This document shows positions 48,601-59,438 of a DNA stretch of 64,000 nucleotides, piece by piece. The stretch's first letter is position 1. Each line of letters opens with the position of its first letter. The notes under the pieces were generated by a model. It was not told the origin of the DNA. It saw only the letters and a program-made list of their open reading frames with translations, and ran no database searches. The DNA comes from Cliona cf. orientalis (Eukaryota; Porifera; Demospongiae; Clionaida; Clionaidae). The stretch is from positions 6,082,501 through 6,146,500 of the forward strand of contig OZ005698.1 of NCBI GenBank assembly GCA_963930775.1, given 5' to 3'. Made by a program: the position numbers and the translations under genes.

Positions 48601-50644
48601 GTGGTATATACATGTAGATGCATGGCATCAGCCTGTAGATATATGAATCTATGCTTCATGGGAGAAATGTTTGTGCAGGTTTTCCAGCGCAAATATAAAC
48701 AGTCGTATGACCACGAGCTATCCATCTACCAACTGCCCCACTTTGAGCATCCGAACATCCTCCTATTCATCGGGAGCAATGAGCATCCTGAAGAGCTCCA
48801 GCTGATCTTAGAGTACCATCAAGTCGGCTCCCTCTACGACCTCCTGAACAAGCAGACCATCACAATGAAGCAGTTCTGTGAAATTGCTTCATCAGCAGCT
48901 AGAGGTACGTCAGAGAGATAGGAGAGAGAATTGATTATTTTCGTGTGTATGTTACATGTTACTGTGCTTATGTGTGTCTGTTTTTATACAAGGTACATAC
49001 ATGTACATGCATGTACAAACACTCACACTGTACATGTACTATAGGGCTGGCCCATCTTCACACTGATGTGATAAAGGACGGTGTTCTCATCAAGGCATGC
49101 ATCGCTCATAGGGACTTGAAGTCCAAGAACATTCTGATCAAATCGGACTTGCATACAGCATGCATTTCTGACTTTGGTCTGGCAATCAAGTGGCCTATTG
49201 AGACTATCACGGAAGCTCAGGGACAGGTGAGAGAGGTGAAAGGAGGGAGAGAGGGCCAGAGGGAGAGGGAGAGAAGAAGGGAGAGAGAGAAACGGAGGGA
49301 GAGAGAGGGAGAGTGGGAGAAAGAGGGAGACAGGGAGAGAGAGAGAGAGAGGGAGAGAGAGAGGTGATCTTCAGCTGATGTGCTTTGTTTCTCCTTTCTC
49401 TTCCTCGATCCCTACCTCAGGTGGGTACGCTCCTCTACATGGCGCCTGAAGTCCTGGAGGGTGCAATAAACTTCGACCGTGAGGCGTACTTCAGGATCGA
49501 CATTTATGCATTCGCGCTGATTTTATGGGAACTGACCACGAGAACAAAAACTTTAAACTGTGAGGAAAATAATATATTACATCACTGTATGCACCGTCAA
49601 TTGCTATGCAGGGCGCTTACAAGGCAAATTTGCGTTAACATGTATATGTGTATATGTATGCAGTGCTCTCGATAACTCTTTCACTATACAAAATTTATCC
49701 TGTCAATTATTCACGCTTCCCTGACAAAGGATAATAATTATTATTAGTGCTCAAAAAGACTAACAAAATTAATATCCACAAAGACAAATTTAGCATTTTT
49801 AAGTGCCTAAGATTAATTACCCAAGTCTGCCAGTGGTTGTTTGGCTTGGGTGATGCTACATTACCACTAAACAGGTTTACTCTACAAACCTTGACCACAC
49901 CAACAGCCCACCCATTGCCTGTGTAAGCTGTCACCTTTGTACTGCCTCTCAAATTTAATATATATTTAAGCCAAATTGTCCCATTGTAAGTCGAGCCCTG
50001 TACTGTATGTCCACATCTCCCCCCCCCCCCCCCCCTCTGTCTATATGTATCTTCCCCCAATCTCCTGTTGACAGGTCCAGTAGCGGAATACCGACCTCCC
50101 TTTGATGGTCTTGTCCCCTCCAATCCCTCAATAGAGGACATGAAGAGAGTAGTAGTTCACTGGCAAAGGAGGCCAGAGATACCCAAGGCATTCTCCGTAA
50201 GTTTTGTGTACTAATATAAAACCGTATAGTGTGAACTTTTCGTAGGGTTCACTTTTCACGGATGGCCAGTCCTCAAAGTTTTTGCAGTTTAATTTTCATG
50301 GACGCACACATAGCAACTTATCCGCGAAAATTGCAAAATTGGACCCCTTGAAAAATAATGTCCCTGCTAGACTTGCATGTACATCACTAGTTATACTGTG
50401 CACATGTACATGTAATGATTGGTGTTGAGTGTTTTATTAGAAACACACACACATGTACATGCATACCCAGGAAATGGACACCATTGTAAATACGATCCAG
50501 GAGACATGGGACGGTGATGTCGATGCTCGCTTGTCATCACAGTGCGTCTATGAGCGGCTAGCCACCTTTGCCCATGAATTTGAGTCCACCAAAGGCTTGA
50601 GCTTCTCCCCTTCGGAGTTAGACACAACCGAGATGAGTGCATGA
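45616..50644 (+). CDS. TGF-beta/activin type II-like receptor serine/threonine kinase with EGF-containing ectodomain
   Basis: Exons 45616-46108, 46506-46640, 46845-47005, 47443-47689, 47903-48030, 48278-48403, 48679-48904, 49045-49226, 49421-49559, 50075-50196 and 50471-50644 all join in phase to give 710 residues. A signal peptide comes first. A cysteine-rich three-finger domain follows, ending CCCRQNLCN. Then come an EGF-like module ([16 protein letters not shown]), a calcium-type EGF ([17 protein letters not shown]), and a second three-finger domain ending CCCRSNLCN. After those are one membrane helix (about [20 protein letters not shown]) and a kinase. Kinase motifs are [40 protein letters not shown] and an RRPEIP C-lobe stretch. 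No GS box is present, which favours type II. The receptor would phosphorylate a type I partner on ligand binding. All catalytic residues appear intact. Confidence 0.93.
46126..46346. mobile_element. MITE, TA-flanked, CCGTAGCCGGAAA terminal repeats
   Basis: CCGTAGCCGGAAATATTGG at the left is mirrored by CCAAATTTTCCGGCTATATGG at the right, with TA at both sides. AAATTTGGTGG and CCACCAAATTT recur inside. It lies in the first intron of the receptor gene, 17 bases after the donor. Confidence 0.75.
46737..46840. repeat. (CT)n pyrimidine tract before a receptor exon
   Basis: CTCTCT/CCTCCT repeats run almost up to the acceptor at 46844 and form an extreme polypyrimidine tract. Confidence 0.8.
47073..47391. 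mobile_element. MITE-like element, CAGTGGAACCTC / CAGTTGAATC ends
   Basis: The left end CAGTGGAACCTCACTCTCTA and the right end, reverse-complemented, CAGTTGAATCTATATATTCC are imperfect inverted repeats. TA follows the right end. It belongs with the elements at 4393, 42311 and 57064. It sits in a receptor intron. Confidence 0.5.
49232..49362. repeat. Purine-rich (GAGAGGGA)n tract in receptor intron
   Basis: It starts within ten bases of the donor after the DFG-encoding exon and continues as near-pure purine for about 130 bases. Confidence 0.85.
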
Positions 50645-51325
50645 GCAGGTGGGTCCTACTGTGAGCAGACATTATGATACACATAATAGTTATGCTGTAC
50701 GGAAGTTGGATGCATCATTGTAGTCTTGTGTAGATAGAGGGAGGGGGCTTACAGTGAGTGCAGTCATTCAAGAGTTTAAAGTACACTAAATAATTTTAGA
50801 CTATCTCTCCCTCCATACTGTCAGACTCTCTTACTAACACGATCAAGCCAGCAACGAGTATAAACCTTAACCAAGGAGCTATCCCCATGACTCCAAATGT
50901 GGCTCTTTACAGCGACCACCATCATAACCTCCACCAATCCCACGCTCACACCGAACTGTGATGTCATTGCCGACCAACACCAACAACCAGTGCCTAGCAG
51001 AAGTGGGTGAAGTCGGTGGCTGTGGTAACCAGTCATAGCAACAGTTGCCACGGTAACCAGTTGCAGTTGCCGGCAGTAATGGTCTATAACAGTCACCCAC
51101 TTCCAGCAGTTGCTTTGATGCTTATAATAATATTATACCGGTAGCACATCATCTTAATTTTTAGCAAAGAGATTTATTTTTTTCTGTGTCTGTCACATAT
51201 TTCCCTGAAATGTTATATTATTATAATTATTGCAATCTATACTAGAGCTCATAGAGCACATACCCCGCGTGCCATTGCAATCTCCCCCATGGCCATGCCT
51301 GAGACCTCTGTTCTTTGAAGTTTAG
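50645..51325. other. Intergenic, 3' of receptor gene
   Basis: Probably contains the receptor 3' untranslated region. At about 50890-51090 the sequence has GGTAACCAG and CAGTTGCC words in both orientations, a possible hairpin. No coding exon is seen. Confidence 0.35.
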
Positions 51326-51787
51326 TCTCTTGCTACTCATGAACTTTTTCGTTCCCTTCTGAGAGCCATGATCACAAATGACATTAATCTTGTGCTAGAA
51401 GTATGCTGTAGAGCAGCTCTAGCTATAGCATGCACAGTAGACTCCCATGGCAGAGCAGCTCGAGCATACGCAATAGACTTCATGAGGTGCTAGGTGGGCA
51501 TGTCCGATATCGATGAAGGCGTGTCCGACATACTCGCACAATTTCTAGCTTCCTTGGATCTCTTGCTACTCTTGAACTTTTTCGTTCCCTTCTGAGATCC
51601 ACGATCACATATAACATTAATTTGTGCTAGAAGCATGCTGTAGAGCAGCTTGAGCATGCGCAGTAGACTCCCTAGAAATAGTGGAATAGCTCGAGCATGC
51701 GCAATAGACTTCATGAAGTACTAGGTGGGCGTGTCCGATGTAGGCGTGTCCGACATACTCGCACGATTTGTAGCTTCCCTAGGTATT
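51326..51787. repeat. Tandem duplication, unit about 233 bp, two copies
   Basis: TCTCTTGCTACTC...AACTTTTTCGTTCCCTTC begins at 51326 and again at 51559. Both copies then share GTGCTAGAAG, GCAATAGACTTCATGA, CTAGGTGGGC and GTGTCCGACATACTCGCAC. Confidence 0.8.
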
Positions 51788-51912
51788 GCCTGGGGCTAAG
51801 AATGAGACAGAAGGTGTTTTTTCGCGGTCTTACACCATTTTATCCCATTTATTGACCCTACTTTTGCTTAAATGTTGAGATTTGCCGATTTTTATGCTGA
51901 CAGACGACAGAC

Positions 51913-52648
51913 TATGGAGCGCCATAGTGGACAAAATTCATGATTGTATAATCGCATCGATGCGTCTCGATCACTGATGTTCGTGTATCGATCATCGATG
52001 TCGACGTTTCGATCATCGATGTCGATGTTTCGATCATCGATGTCGATGTTTCGATCACCGATGTTCATGTATCGATCATCAATGTCGACGTTTCGATCTT
52101 GGATAGCTGTATTTCGATATACGTTTGCTATCGCTATCACTAGTGTCTGTTTCCAACTTCGTAGGAGGGGCTGGCGCGACTAACCGCGTACCGCGTACAG
52201 TGCATGCACGAGCAAGGGATTGGGGGGTGTGGCGCGCGAGACTATATAGGGTGTGTCATGTCATGCGCGCGCATTCTGTCCCCAGACCTCCGAAGATGGA
52301 AACATAGACGACAGTGATAATGTATATCGATATAATGTACAGCAGCCAACATCCACGTCAATAGAGGAGATCGAAACACAGCTATCCAAGATCGAAACGT
52401 CGACATCGATGATCGATACATGAACATCGGTGATCGAAACATCGACATCGATGATCGATACATGAACATCGGTGATCGAAACATCGACATCGATGATCGA
52501 AACATCGATATCGATGATCGAAACATCGACATCGACATGAACATCGGTGATCGAAACATCGACATCGATGATCGAAACGTCGATATCATGTATGGAAACA
52601 TCGATGCGATTGTACAGACATGAATTTTGTCCACTATGGCGCTCCATA
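51913..52648. mobile_element. Large fold-back element with 21-bp internal tandem repeats
   Basis: TATGGAGCGCCATAGTGGAC at 51913 is mirrored by GTCCACTATGGCGCTCCATA ending at 52648. Each arm then carries tandem copies of a 21-base unit close to TCGATCATCGATGTCGATGTT (left, about 51960-52100) or its complement (right, about 52375-52595). An inner pair (about 52140-52168 and 52290-52318) continues the stem. The centre is GC-rich, with GCGCGC words. The 21-base period gives seven-residue repeats in every frame, so the open frames here are not genes. Confidence 0.85.
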
Positions 52649-52696
52649 CCAGACGACAGACAACAGACAACAGACAACAGACAAACCGATTGCTTT

Positions 52697-52735
52697 ACCC
52701 CCTGCTGCGCATGCGCGCACGCGGGGTAAATATTA
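52697..52735. repeat. GCGCATGCGC palindromic repeat core
   Basis: TTTACCCCCTGCTGCGCATG and GCGCGCACGCGGGGTAAA form an imperfect palindrome, preceded by a (CAGACAA)n-like tract. The same core plus CTGTCTGT tract is seen near 13,741. Confidence 0.7.
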
Positions 52736-52866
52736 TATCCTTTTTATGCAGAACAAACATGATACTGTGTACATAGGCTTTGACCAATAATCAGAGTTCT
52801 GCCTATTATTCCAGCATGCCTATATAAATCTTAAAAATCCATGATAAAACACAAAATGGGCTATTC

Positions 52867-53076
52867 CAGGATACACCCCCGTTGAGGAAGAATTTGATCA
52901 AACCCCATAAGACAGTCCTTATTAATGATACTTCCCCTCAGGACTCAATTAATTGCCAACATGATGCTACTGTTGAGGAGCATGGTAGCAATGAACCTCA
53001 AGACAGTAATATTACTTCCAGATCTATACCCCTGGACGTAATTAGATGGACTATGTTTGCCACAAGACAGTGATAT
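52867..53076 (+). other. Possible terminal coding exon, unrecognised
   Basis: After an acceptor-like TATTCCAG, a frame reads DTPPLRKNLIKPHKTVLIND and on to a stop at about 53074-53076. Codon composition looks protein-like, but I find no partner exon or known domain. Confidence 0.2.
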
Positions 53077-53353
53077 TAAGCAGTGTCATCAAGTAGTGTG
53101 TATTGTAAAGGTGTTTCTTGAGTGGAACCTGACCACATCAAAGCTATTGGCCCCACCCCCAAATTATTAAAGTATCATAGGTTTACCCACACCCCCAAGA
53201 TCCCTAACATCACATAATATGCATGTAATAATGATAAGAATTAACATGATTTTTGAAATGATCATAAGTGGTAAAATTGAATCACAATAATTTCTTGATA
53301 TCGGCAGGAGTATAGTTAGTTGAATAGCACAACGGTCACTGAAGATTCAGGTT

Positions 53354-54503
53354 TTAAATAGGTGACCAAATCAGTTTAATTTTTTTGTTTGTTAATAAGG
53401 GTAGCAACTCCTTCTCATAAGGAACTCCAGGTTCAGAAGAGTAGGTAAGAGTCAGTGTGTCCGCTTCATGGTCGTATGAATTCACTGTTGCCTTGTACCA
53501 CCCACCAGTCCAGCCTGTTCCTGATAGCTCTTCTTGAGTCCATTGTATTTTTACTTGGGCACCCACCTGAATGACTCTCTCATGTAACTCAAGCTCCTCC
53601 TTTTCATCCCATTTTTCTAGCTTCTTTTCTCGAACAGGCATACTGATAAATCTGTCAATTTGCTCTCTTGCTTTCCTCTTCCTGTCCAGATAATCAAGCA
53701 ATGGCTTAAATAAACTGGTCAAATCTTCGTCACTACATACATGACTAGGTTGACTAATAAATTTTGAACAAGCTGTGGTGATACTGTACTTTCGTCTTCG
53801 ATAGATATGTGATGAAAAACTCAACTGTCTTTGTGTTGATATTGTCTCTTGTGCTATTCTAATGAGATCTTTCAGTTGTTCTTCTTCTCTTGCAACAATT
53901 TCAGCTGATCTATTTGCCCGCAGAAGGTATACTCTAAGCACAAGTTGCTCTTTACATCCAATTGTTGACACTTTATGATATAACAGAACTGATTTCAGGT
54001 AAGGAATCGTTAGGCGATTGATAGCTGCTGTTGTAGCAGGAATTGTAGAGAGATTTCCAGAATACTCTTGAATGTTAGATGAATCAGGTGCGTCTTCTCC
54101 ATTTTTTTTCGACTAACAGACTGACTAACTTATGTTTGTGGAGAGATGCAATCACGGGAATGTTGGATTTTCTACACAGTGCCTCCAGCTGCGGCTTAGT
54201 GTGCTGACGGTACAGGTCATGAGATTTCCACCTATTTTTTTCCTTTTCAGCTTGCAGTTGTGATTCCAGCTGGACTTCAAGCTTTCTCTGATATTCTTTA
54301 ACTTCCTTTACAGTCAACCATGATAGAAGGCTCATCTGATGGACGATGATGTCATCAGGATGAGGAACTACAGTGAAGCACAGTTCTAGAACTTTTGATG
54401 GGAGGAAAACTGCAGGAATAGTGATCCAAGATCCTTTCCTTGTCGTGTACAGAATGACTTCTGGGACACGGCTTTGGTGGCGGCAGTGGACAAAGGTCAT
54501 CAT
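53354..54503 (-). pseudogene. Intronless ORF with SAP-like motif and C-terminal Tudor-like segment, broken by one frameshift
   Basis: Two frames, 54084-54503 and 53354 to about 54110, become one ORF if a single base changes in the run of eight A at about 54099-54106 (reverse strand GTCGAAAAAAAATGG). Before the break is KPQLEALCRKSNIPVIASLH, a SAP-like helix pair. Near the C terminus is GTGWTGGWYKATVNSYDHEA followed by SSEPGVPYEKEL, which resembles a small beta-barrel (Tudor-like). No intron is visible, while neighbouring genes have many. I infer a transposon-associated or retro-inserted gene. The first 15-20 codons overlap the antisense of an ankyrin exon, so the true start may be downstream. 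It may be intact if the A-run is a sequencing error. Confidence 0.55.
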
Positions 54504-54561
54504 TCTACATATTGCTGAGATATTAGTGAAGAATGGGGCAGACGTGAACTACAGAAATAAG
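54453..54561 (+). pseudogene. Degenerate duplicate of an ankyrin-repeat exon
   Basis: About 85% alike by eye to the intact exon 55308-55412, including GCGGCAGTGGACAAAGGTCAT and AACTACAGAAATAAGGTGAG. It has four extra bases after GGTCAT, which shift the frame and give a stop. Confidence 0.75.
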
Positions 54562-54914
54562 GTGAGAGCGTTGCACAAATATGGCCAATGTTAAGTCATG
54601 GTATTATGGTGAACCAGTGGGCTGTGAGTAACAAACATACAGCATGTGCTGTTTATAGCAGACATGCATACGTCGTGGTTCCTCCCTTTGATGCTAATAA
54701 ACACGTGTACTCTCTCTGTCCTAGTCATAGATTTCATTGGTAACTTGAATTTTGTACATACTGTGAGGACAACTATTACCAGGACTAGCTACATGTAGTT
54801 TATGTCATAGTGAGGGAGTGGTCGTTGTTCAGCTTCCTAGCTCTCCCCACTGCTTACTTTCAATCTTTGTCCACTAGTGTCTCACTCTAAAACTCTCTCC
54901 TTCACATGCTACAG

Positions 54915-57900
54915 AAAGGAAAGTCAGTTCTTTGGGAAGCAAGTATTAAAGGACTTACTGAAATAGTTCTGCTCTTGTGTCACCATGCTGCAGTGGATCT
55001 GCCAAATGATGTGAGACACTATGTACATACACAGTAGACATTGATGCTTGTACCTGTCATAGTCATTACTAGTCATTGACACTAGGAAGCCTCTTTGATT
55101 ACAGAATAGCAACAGCATGGTAGAGAATAATAATTATTGTCTCATAGCCATTAAACTTATGGCAAAGGGCGGTTATTTACATCGTCATAGTAATTATTAG
55201 TCCATGATAGCACCTTACAGTGTCCAATATTGCTTAATAAAATTCGTACAGAATGACTTAATTAGGAAATAATGTGTACACCTGCGTTATTCATTCTAAT
55301 TATACAGGATGACATCGGGAACACGGCTTTGATAGCGGCAGTGGACAAAGGTCATTTCCATATTGCTGAGATTTTAGTGAAGAATGGGGCATATGTGAAC
55401 TACAGAAATAAGGTGAGAGCGTTGATCCGGCCCCGTTACATAAGTACATGTATGCGTAATGTGGCCAACGATAAGGCATGGTATTATGCATGGTGAACCA
55501 GTGAGATGTGAGTGGTGTAATATGTTACTATGTTAAGAATATCTAATGTCACTTGGTAGCAGTTACCATAGCAACATAATCTTTAACCCCAAATTGTGGG
55601 ATAGTTAGAGGTGATAGAGAGTCATTAGTATGTTAACGGGTCAGTAGTGACTGCTACCGAAATAGTTAGATGTTGGTTTCGCAATTCTACTCACAGCTTC
55701 GCTGCTTCATAGAATATGCAAAATCAACATCTATCATTAAGAGCATTTGTAGTCCAGTCATATTCAAAAAATAACAAAACAGAGCTTCCCTAGTCCACAA
55801 TAAATTAATCAGTGTACAGGTGGAGCATTGGTAGACCATAGTAACAATACCAAGTACCTTAGATGATTTCCACCCTCTCTAACTGCACCGCAGCGCAGTT
55901 AAAACTTGGTGGAAATCATCTAAGGTATATATTATACCTGGTGCTGGTCATAGCAGGCATGTATATGTCATAACACTAATAGAATACTCTCTCTCTCTCT
56001 CTCTGTGTCCTAGTCATAGATTTCCGTTGATACATGTAACTGATGAATTTTGTACATCCCGTGTTTTAGGTTTTCTGATAAGGTTGTTCAGCTCCCTAGC
56101 TCTCCCCACTGCTCACATTCAGGCACTGTCCACTCTAAAACTCTCTCCTTTACATGCTCCAGAAAGGACAGTCAGTTCTTTACCATGCCTGCTACTTTGG
56201 ACATGCCCAGAATGTTCTGTTGCTCCTGCGTCACCATGCTGCAGTGGATCTGCCAAATGATGTGAGATACAGTAACACTATGTACACATCCTTAATTATT
56301 ATTGCTCAAAGTCCTCTTCTGAGGATTTCCATAGTAAGAATACACAGGATTGGTAGCCCTATCACCTCAGGGGCTACCGATCCTGTGTAATCTTACCTTA
56401 CTATGTACACAGTAGACATTGATGCTTATATACTTGCTGAATTGATTGCTAGTCATTGACAGTATATAGGAAGCCTATGATGTCATCTTTGGTCACACAT
56501 TTGTAGCTCCAACAGCAACAGCATGGTTGCTTGGAGAGCTGGGCAATAGTTTAATGATTACTGATCTCCCAGAGCAATTCAAGAATATTTATGGCAATTC
56601 CATAATTTCTTATTGCTAATTATTACATGTATGTCCAAGTGTACATGTGTGTGCTCCACATGTTGTGAGTGGATGGAGTTGTAAATGTAGTTGGTGAGCT
56701 CATAAGGCTTCAGATTTCCATGTGCCACTTGTTCATTTGTGTTGTATTGTCTCAACTCATGCAGGATGAACATGGAGAAACGGCCCTGTTTACTGCCTGT
56801 TCCCAGGGTCATTATGATCCAGCAGCTCTACTCATTGACCACGGGGCTGGTGTGAACTACCTTAGTAAGGTGAGACCATCGCATGTCCATGGTCACGTGA
56901 ACATGGTATAGAATGGTGTGCTCAGTTTAGAGCAAGATAGGGCTTCTCTCCATATAGTTATTACATGGCCATCATAGTGTGTGGGTCGTTGATGCATGTA
57001 GAGATAGTGGGCTCATGAAATTTAGAGCAACATGACTCTATTAAATTTTTATTTTGTGCATTACAGTTGAACCTCAATCTCTATTGTGGACACCCCTGGG
57101 ACCTGAGAATTTCGAATGTTCTGATTAGTGAGGTGCCCTCATTTTAGGGTATACACCATGCACTCTATCTAGCTTGGAGCCTAGATAGTGTCCTGAATAA
57201 AGAGGTGTCCTTATTCCAGTGTGTGTCCTTGTACAGGGGTTTCACTGTAATGCATGCAGTGGGAGGGGTTTGTTGGCTCCGGATTTGCCCTTATCCTGGA
57301 TGTATTTCTGAAGCAGACAGGGACAACACCAATGTACTTTGCTGCCCAGTACAACCACCCGAGGCTAGTGGAGCTGCTCCTGGCCCATGGGGCGGACATC
57401 AACAAGGTACAGCATTGTGTAATGTGAAGATGAGTGCAGTGGAGCAGCATATCTCAAGCTAGCATCTGGATAGCTTCATCATTCTTAGACACTCCACTGT
57501 TCTCTCTCTCTCTACAGGGAGTGCAGACCCCCTTGTATGCCTCCAGTAATAGAGGCAATATTGAGATGGTCCAGCTGCTGGTTCATCATCATGCAGCCAT
57601 CGACCAGCCATGTAATGTGAGTAATGTACTATACAATAGCACTAGTCTCAGTTTATTTTCTGTATATTGTTCACTGAGTCCCCAGTGTACTCAGTGTTAT
57701 TCATATCTTCATGTGCACTATATCACATTCACGACAGGATGAACCTTTTGCTACTCCACTGATTGCTGCTTCTGTTGAAAATCATACTGAGGTGGCAAGA
57801 TTCCTACTTGAACATGGAGCAAGCATTGATTACCAGAATGTTAAGGTTCTTTGATAACTTCTTTTTTTATCTTCTAATTGTTTTGCTTTAATTATCAATA

Positions 57901-58749
57901 CTGCATTTTTGTATTCCTCAACAGAATGGAAACTCTGCTCTTCAAGTTGCATGCATCCGTGGTAACACTGGCATCGTGAAGTTACTAATCCAATCCAGTG
58001 CTAACATTGAACTCAAGAACAATGTTGGTTTTGTCTTAATAATAATTACACATCATTTATGATACTAATACAACATACAGGAAGGCAGAACAGGACTAAT
58101 GTTAGCTGCCTGGAGAGGTCATTCATCGATAGTGGCAGAGCTGGTCAGAGCTGGGGCTCAAATTGATGCCCAGGACCAGGTATACATGCATGTAACTATG
58201 TATGTCTTTAGTTTCTTGGTAACCCAATAATTATTAGGTTAACTACATGCATGTTTGCACATGTGCCTCCCTGGAAGCACCCCGTGAATATCGGCATGGA
58301 GCTTCAGAAGTCAAAAATATTATAATACTTACCCATGGGATGGGGGGGGAGAGGATAATTTACGTGTTCTTATACAATCACATCTGACATTAAATTTTGC
58401 TTTCAGAATGGATTGACAGCATATGATATTGCTAGCAGTAGGTCTCACACAGCAGTGTGTCAGCTATTTGAACAATATGGTTACGAGGTATAGTGTTATA
58501 GCTAACTTACATGATTATTATGGTACCATTAATAATAATTGTTATTACTGTTTTATCCCACAGCCGAGTCATCTTGCGCCAGCCCCTCTCCAGTCAACTA
58601 GCCAGCAACACGATCCTGTCACAAGCGTACAGACTTTCAGAGATATCCTGGAGCATGGGTCTAAACTGTCTGATGCTCCTAAACATCAAAAAAGCATTAC
58701 TGCTCCACCACAACATTCGTATGTTGAATTGGATGAAACTGTGTCATAG
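54915..58749 (+). CDS. Ankyrin-repeat protein, one repeat per exon (5' end not identified)
   Basis: Exons 54915-55010, 55308-55412, 56163-56261, 56765-56869, 57314-57406, 57518-57616, 57738-57845, 57925-58023, 58081-58179, 58407-58487 and 58564-58749 are all phase 0. All but the last carry one ankyrin repeat of about 27-36 residues, with cores such as NTALIAAVDKGHFHIAEILV and TPLYASSNRGNIEMVQLLV. The last exon is a polar tail ending in a stop at 58749. Ankyrin stacks are protein-binding scaffolds. No effector domain is visible. Exon 54915-55010 and exon 56163-56261 are close copies, as are the pseudo-exon 54453-54561 and exon 55308-55412. So a two-exon block was duplicated in tandem. No start codon was found. 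The frameshifted exon and the antisense ORF upstream raise the possibility that the 5' part is damaged. Confidence 0.8.
55855..55927. repeat. 20-bp perfect hairpin in ankyrin-gene intron
   Basis: TACCTTAGATGATTTCCACC and its exact complement at 55908-55927 enclose 33 bases containing GCACCGCAGCGCAGT. Confidence 0.85.
56330..56405. repeat. Long imperfect hairpin in ankyrin-gene intron
   Basis: CATAGTAAG...ACACAGGATTGGTAGCCC is mirrored by GGGCTACCGATCCTGTGT...CTTACTATG around a short loop. Confidence 0.8.
57064..57247. mobile_element. Short MITE, TA-flanked, CAGTTGAACCTC / CAGTGAAACCCC ends
   Basis: It is flanked by TA at 57062-57063 and 57248-57249. GTGGACACC and AGAGGTGTCC words are shared with the 4393-4876 family. 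It lies in an ankyrin-gene intron. Confidence 0.65.
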
Positions 58750-59438
58750 AATATAAATTACAATTATTTTTACATAACAGCCCTGTCAACAATGTGTACA
58801 TGACATGACATTGCTGTATTTATTTTCTCATATTAATAGCTAATTTCGATATTGATATTGTATTGATTGATAAGACAGGGATATCGATGGGATATAGCTA
58901 CCCACAAATTTTAAGGCATGCATAATAATTACACATGCACTGTACCATAATTATTATTACTAATAGCAATAAGTATATGCATTACTGGTGGATTAAGAAT
59001 CCATGACAACTTATTAGCTATATCTACACGTATACATCTTTAGCTGTCATACTGTCATTGAGGTCTGTACATTGTACAGTGTATGATAGATCTCTCAAGG
59101 ATTGCTCTACTGCTATAGATATCAGACAGCGCATATCCAACTTCATAGTGGACGCCAAGGCCATGCAAGGGTGATGATGGGTGCAGGCATGGGGATGCAA
59201 TATTCTGACAATAGATGTATAAGATTATTAAATATTGTACATCTATCAATAATAATATAAATAATTATTATTAACACATACAGCAAGAACAAGTAGTCAT
59301 AGGTGCATGAGTAGCTACATAGGCTTTGACCAATAATAGTATGCTCATAGCATGAACATAATATACACACAATACAATAATGTTATGATGCTTTATGTTC
59401 TAGTCTATAGAATGGATGGGTTACATATATGAACAGAA

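Noticed and set aside
51892..52677. Repetitive 'DDRNIDI' and 'RSSMSMF' proteins
   Set aside because: Produced by the 21-bp tandem repeat in the fold-back element; open in several frames on both strands.
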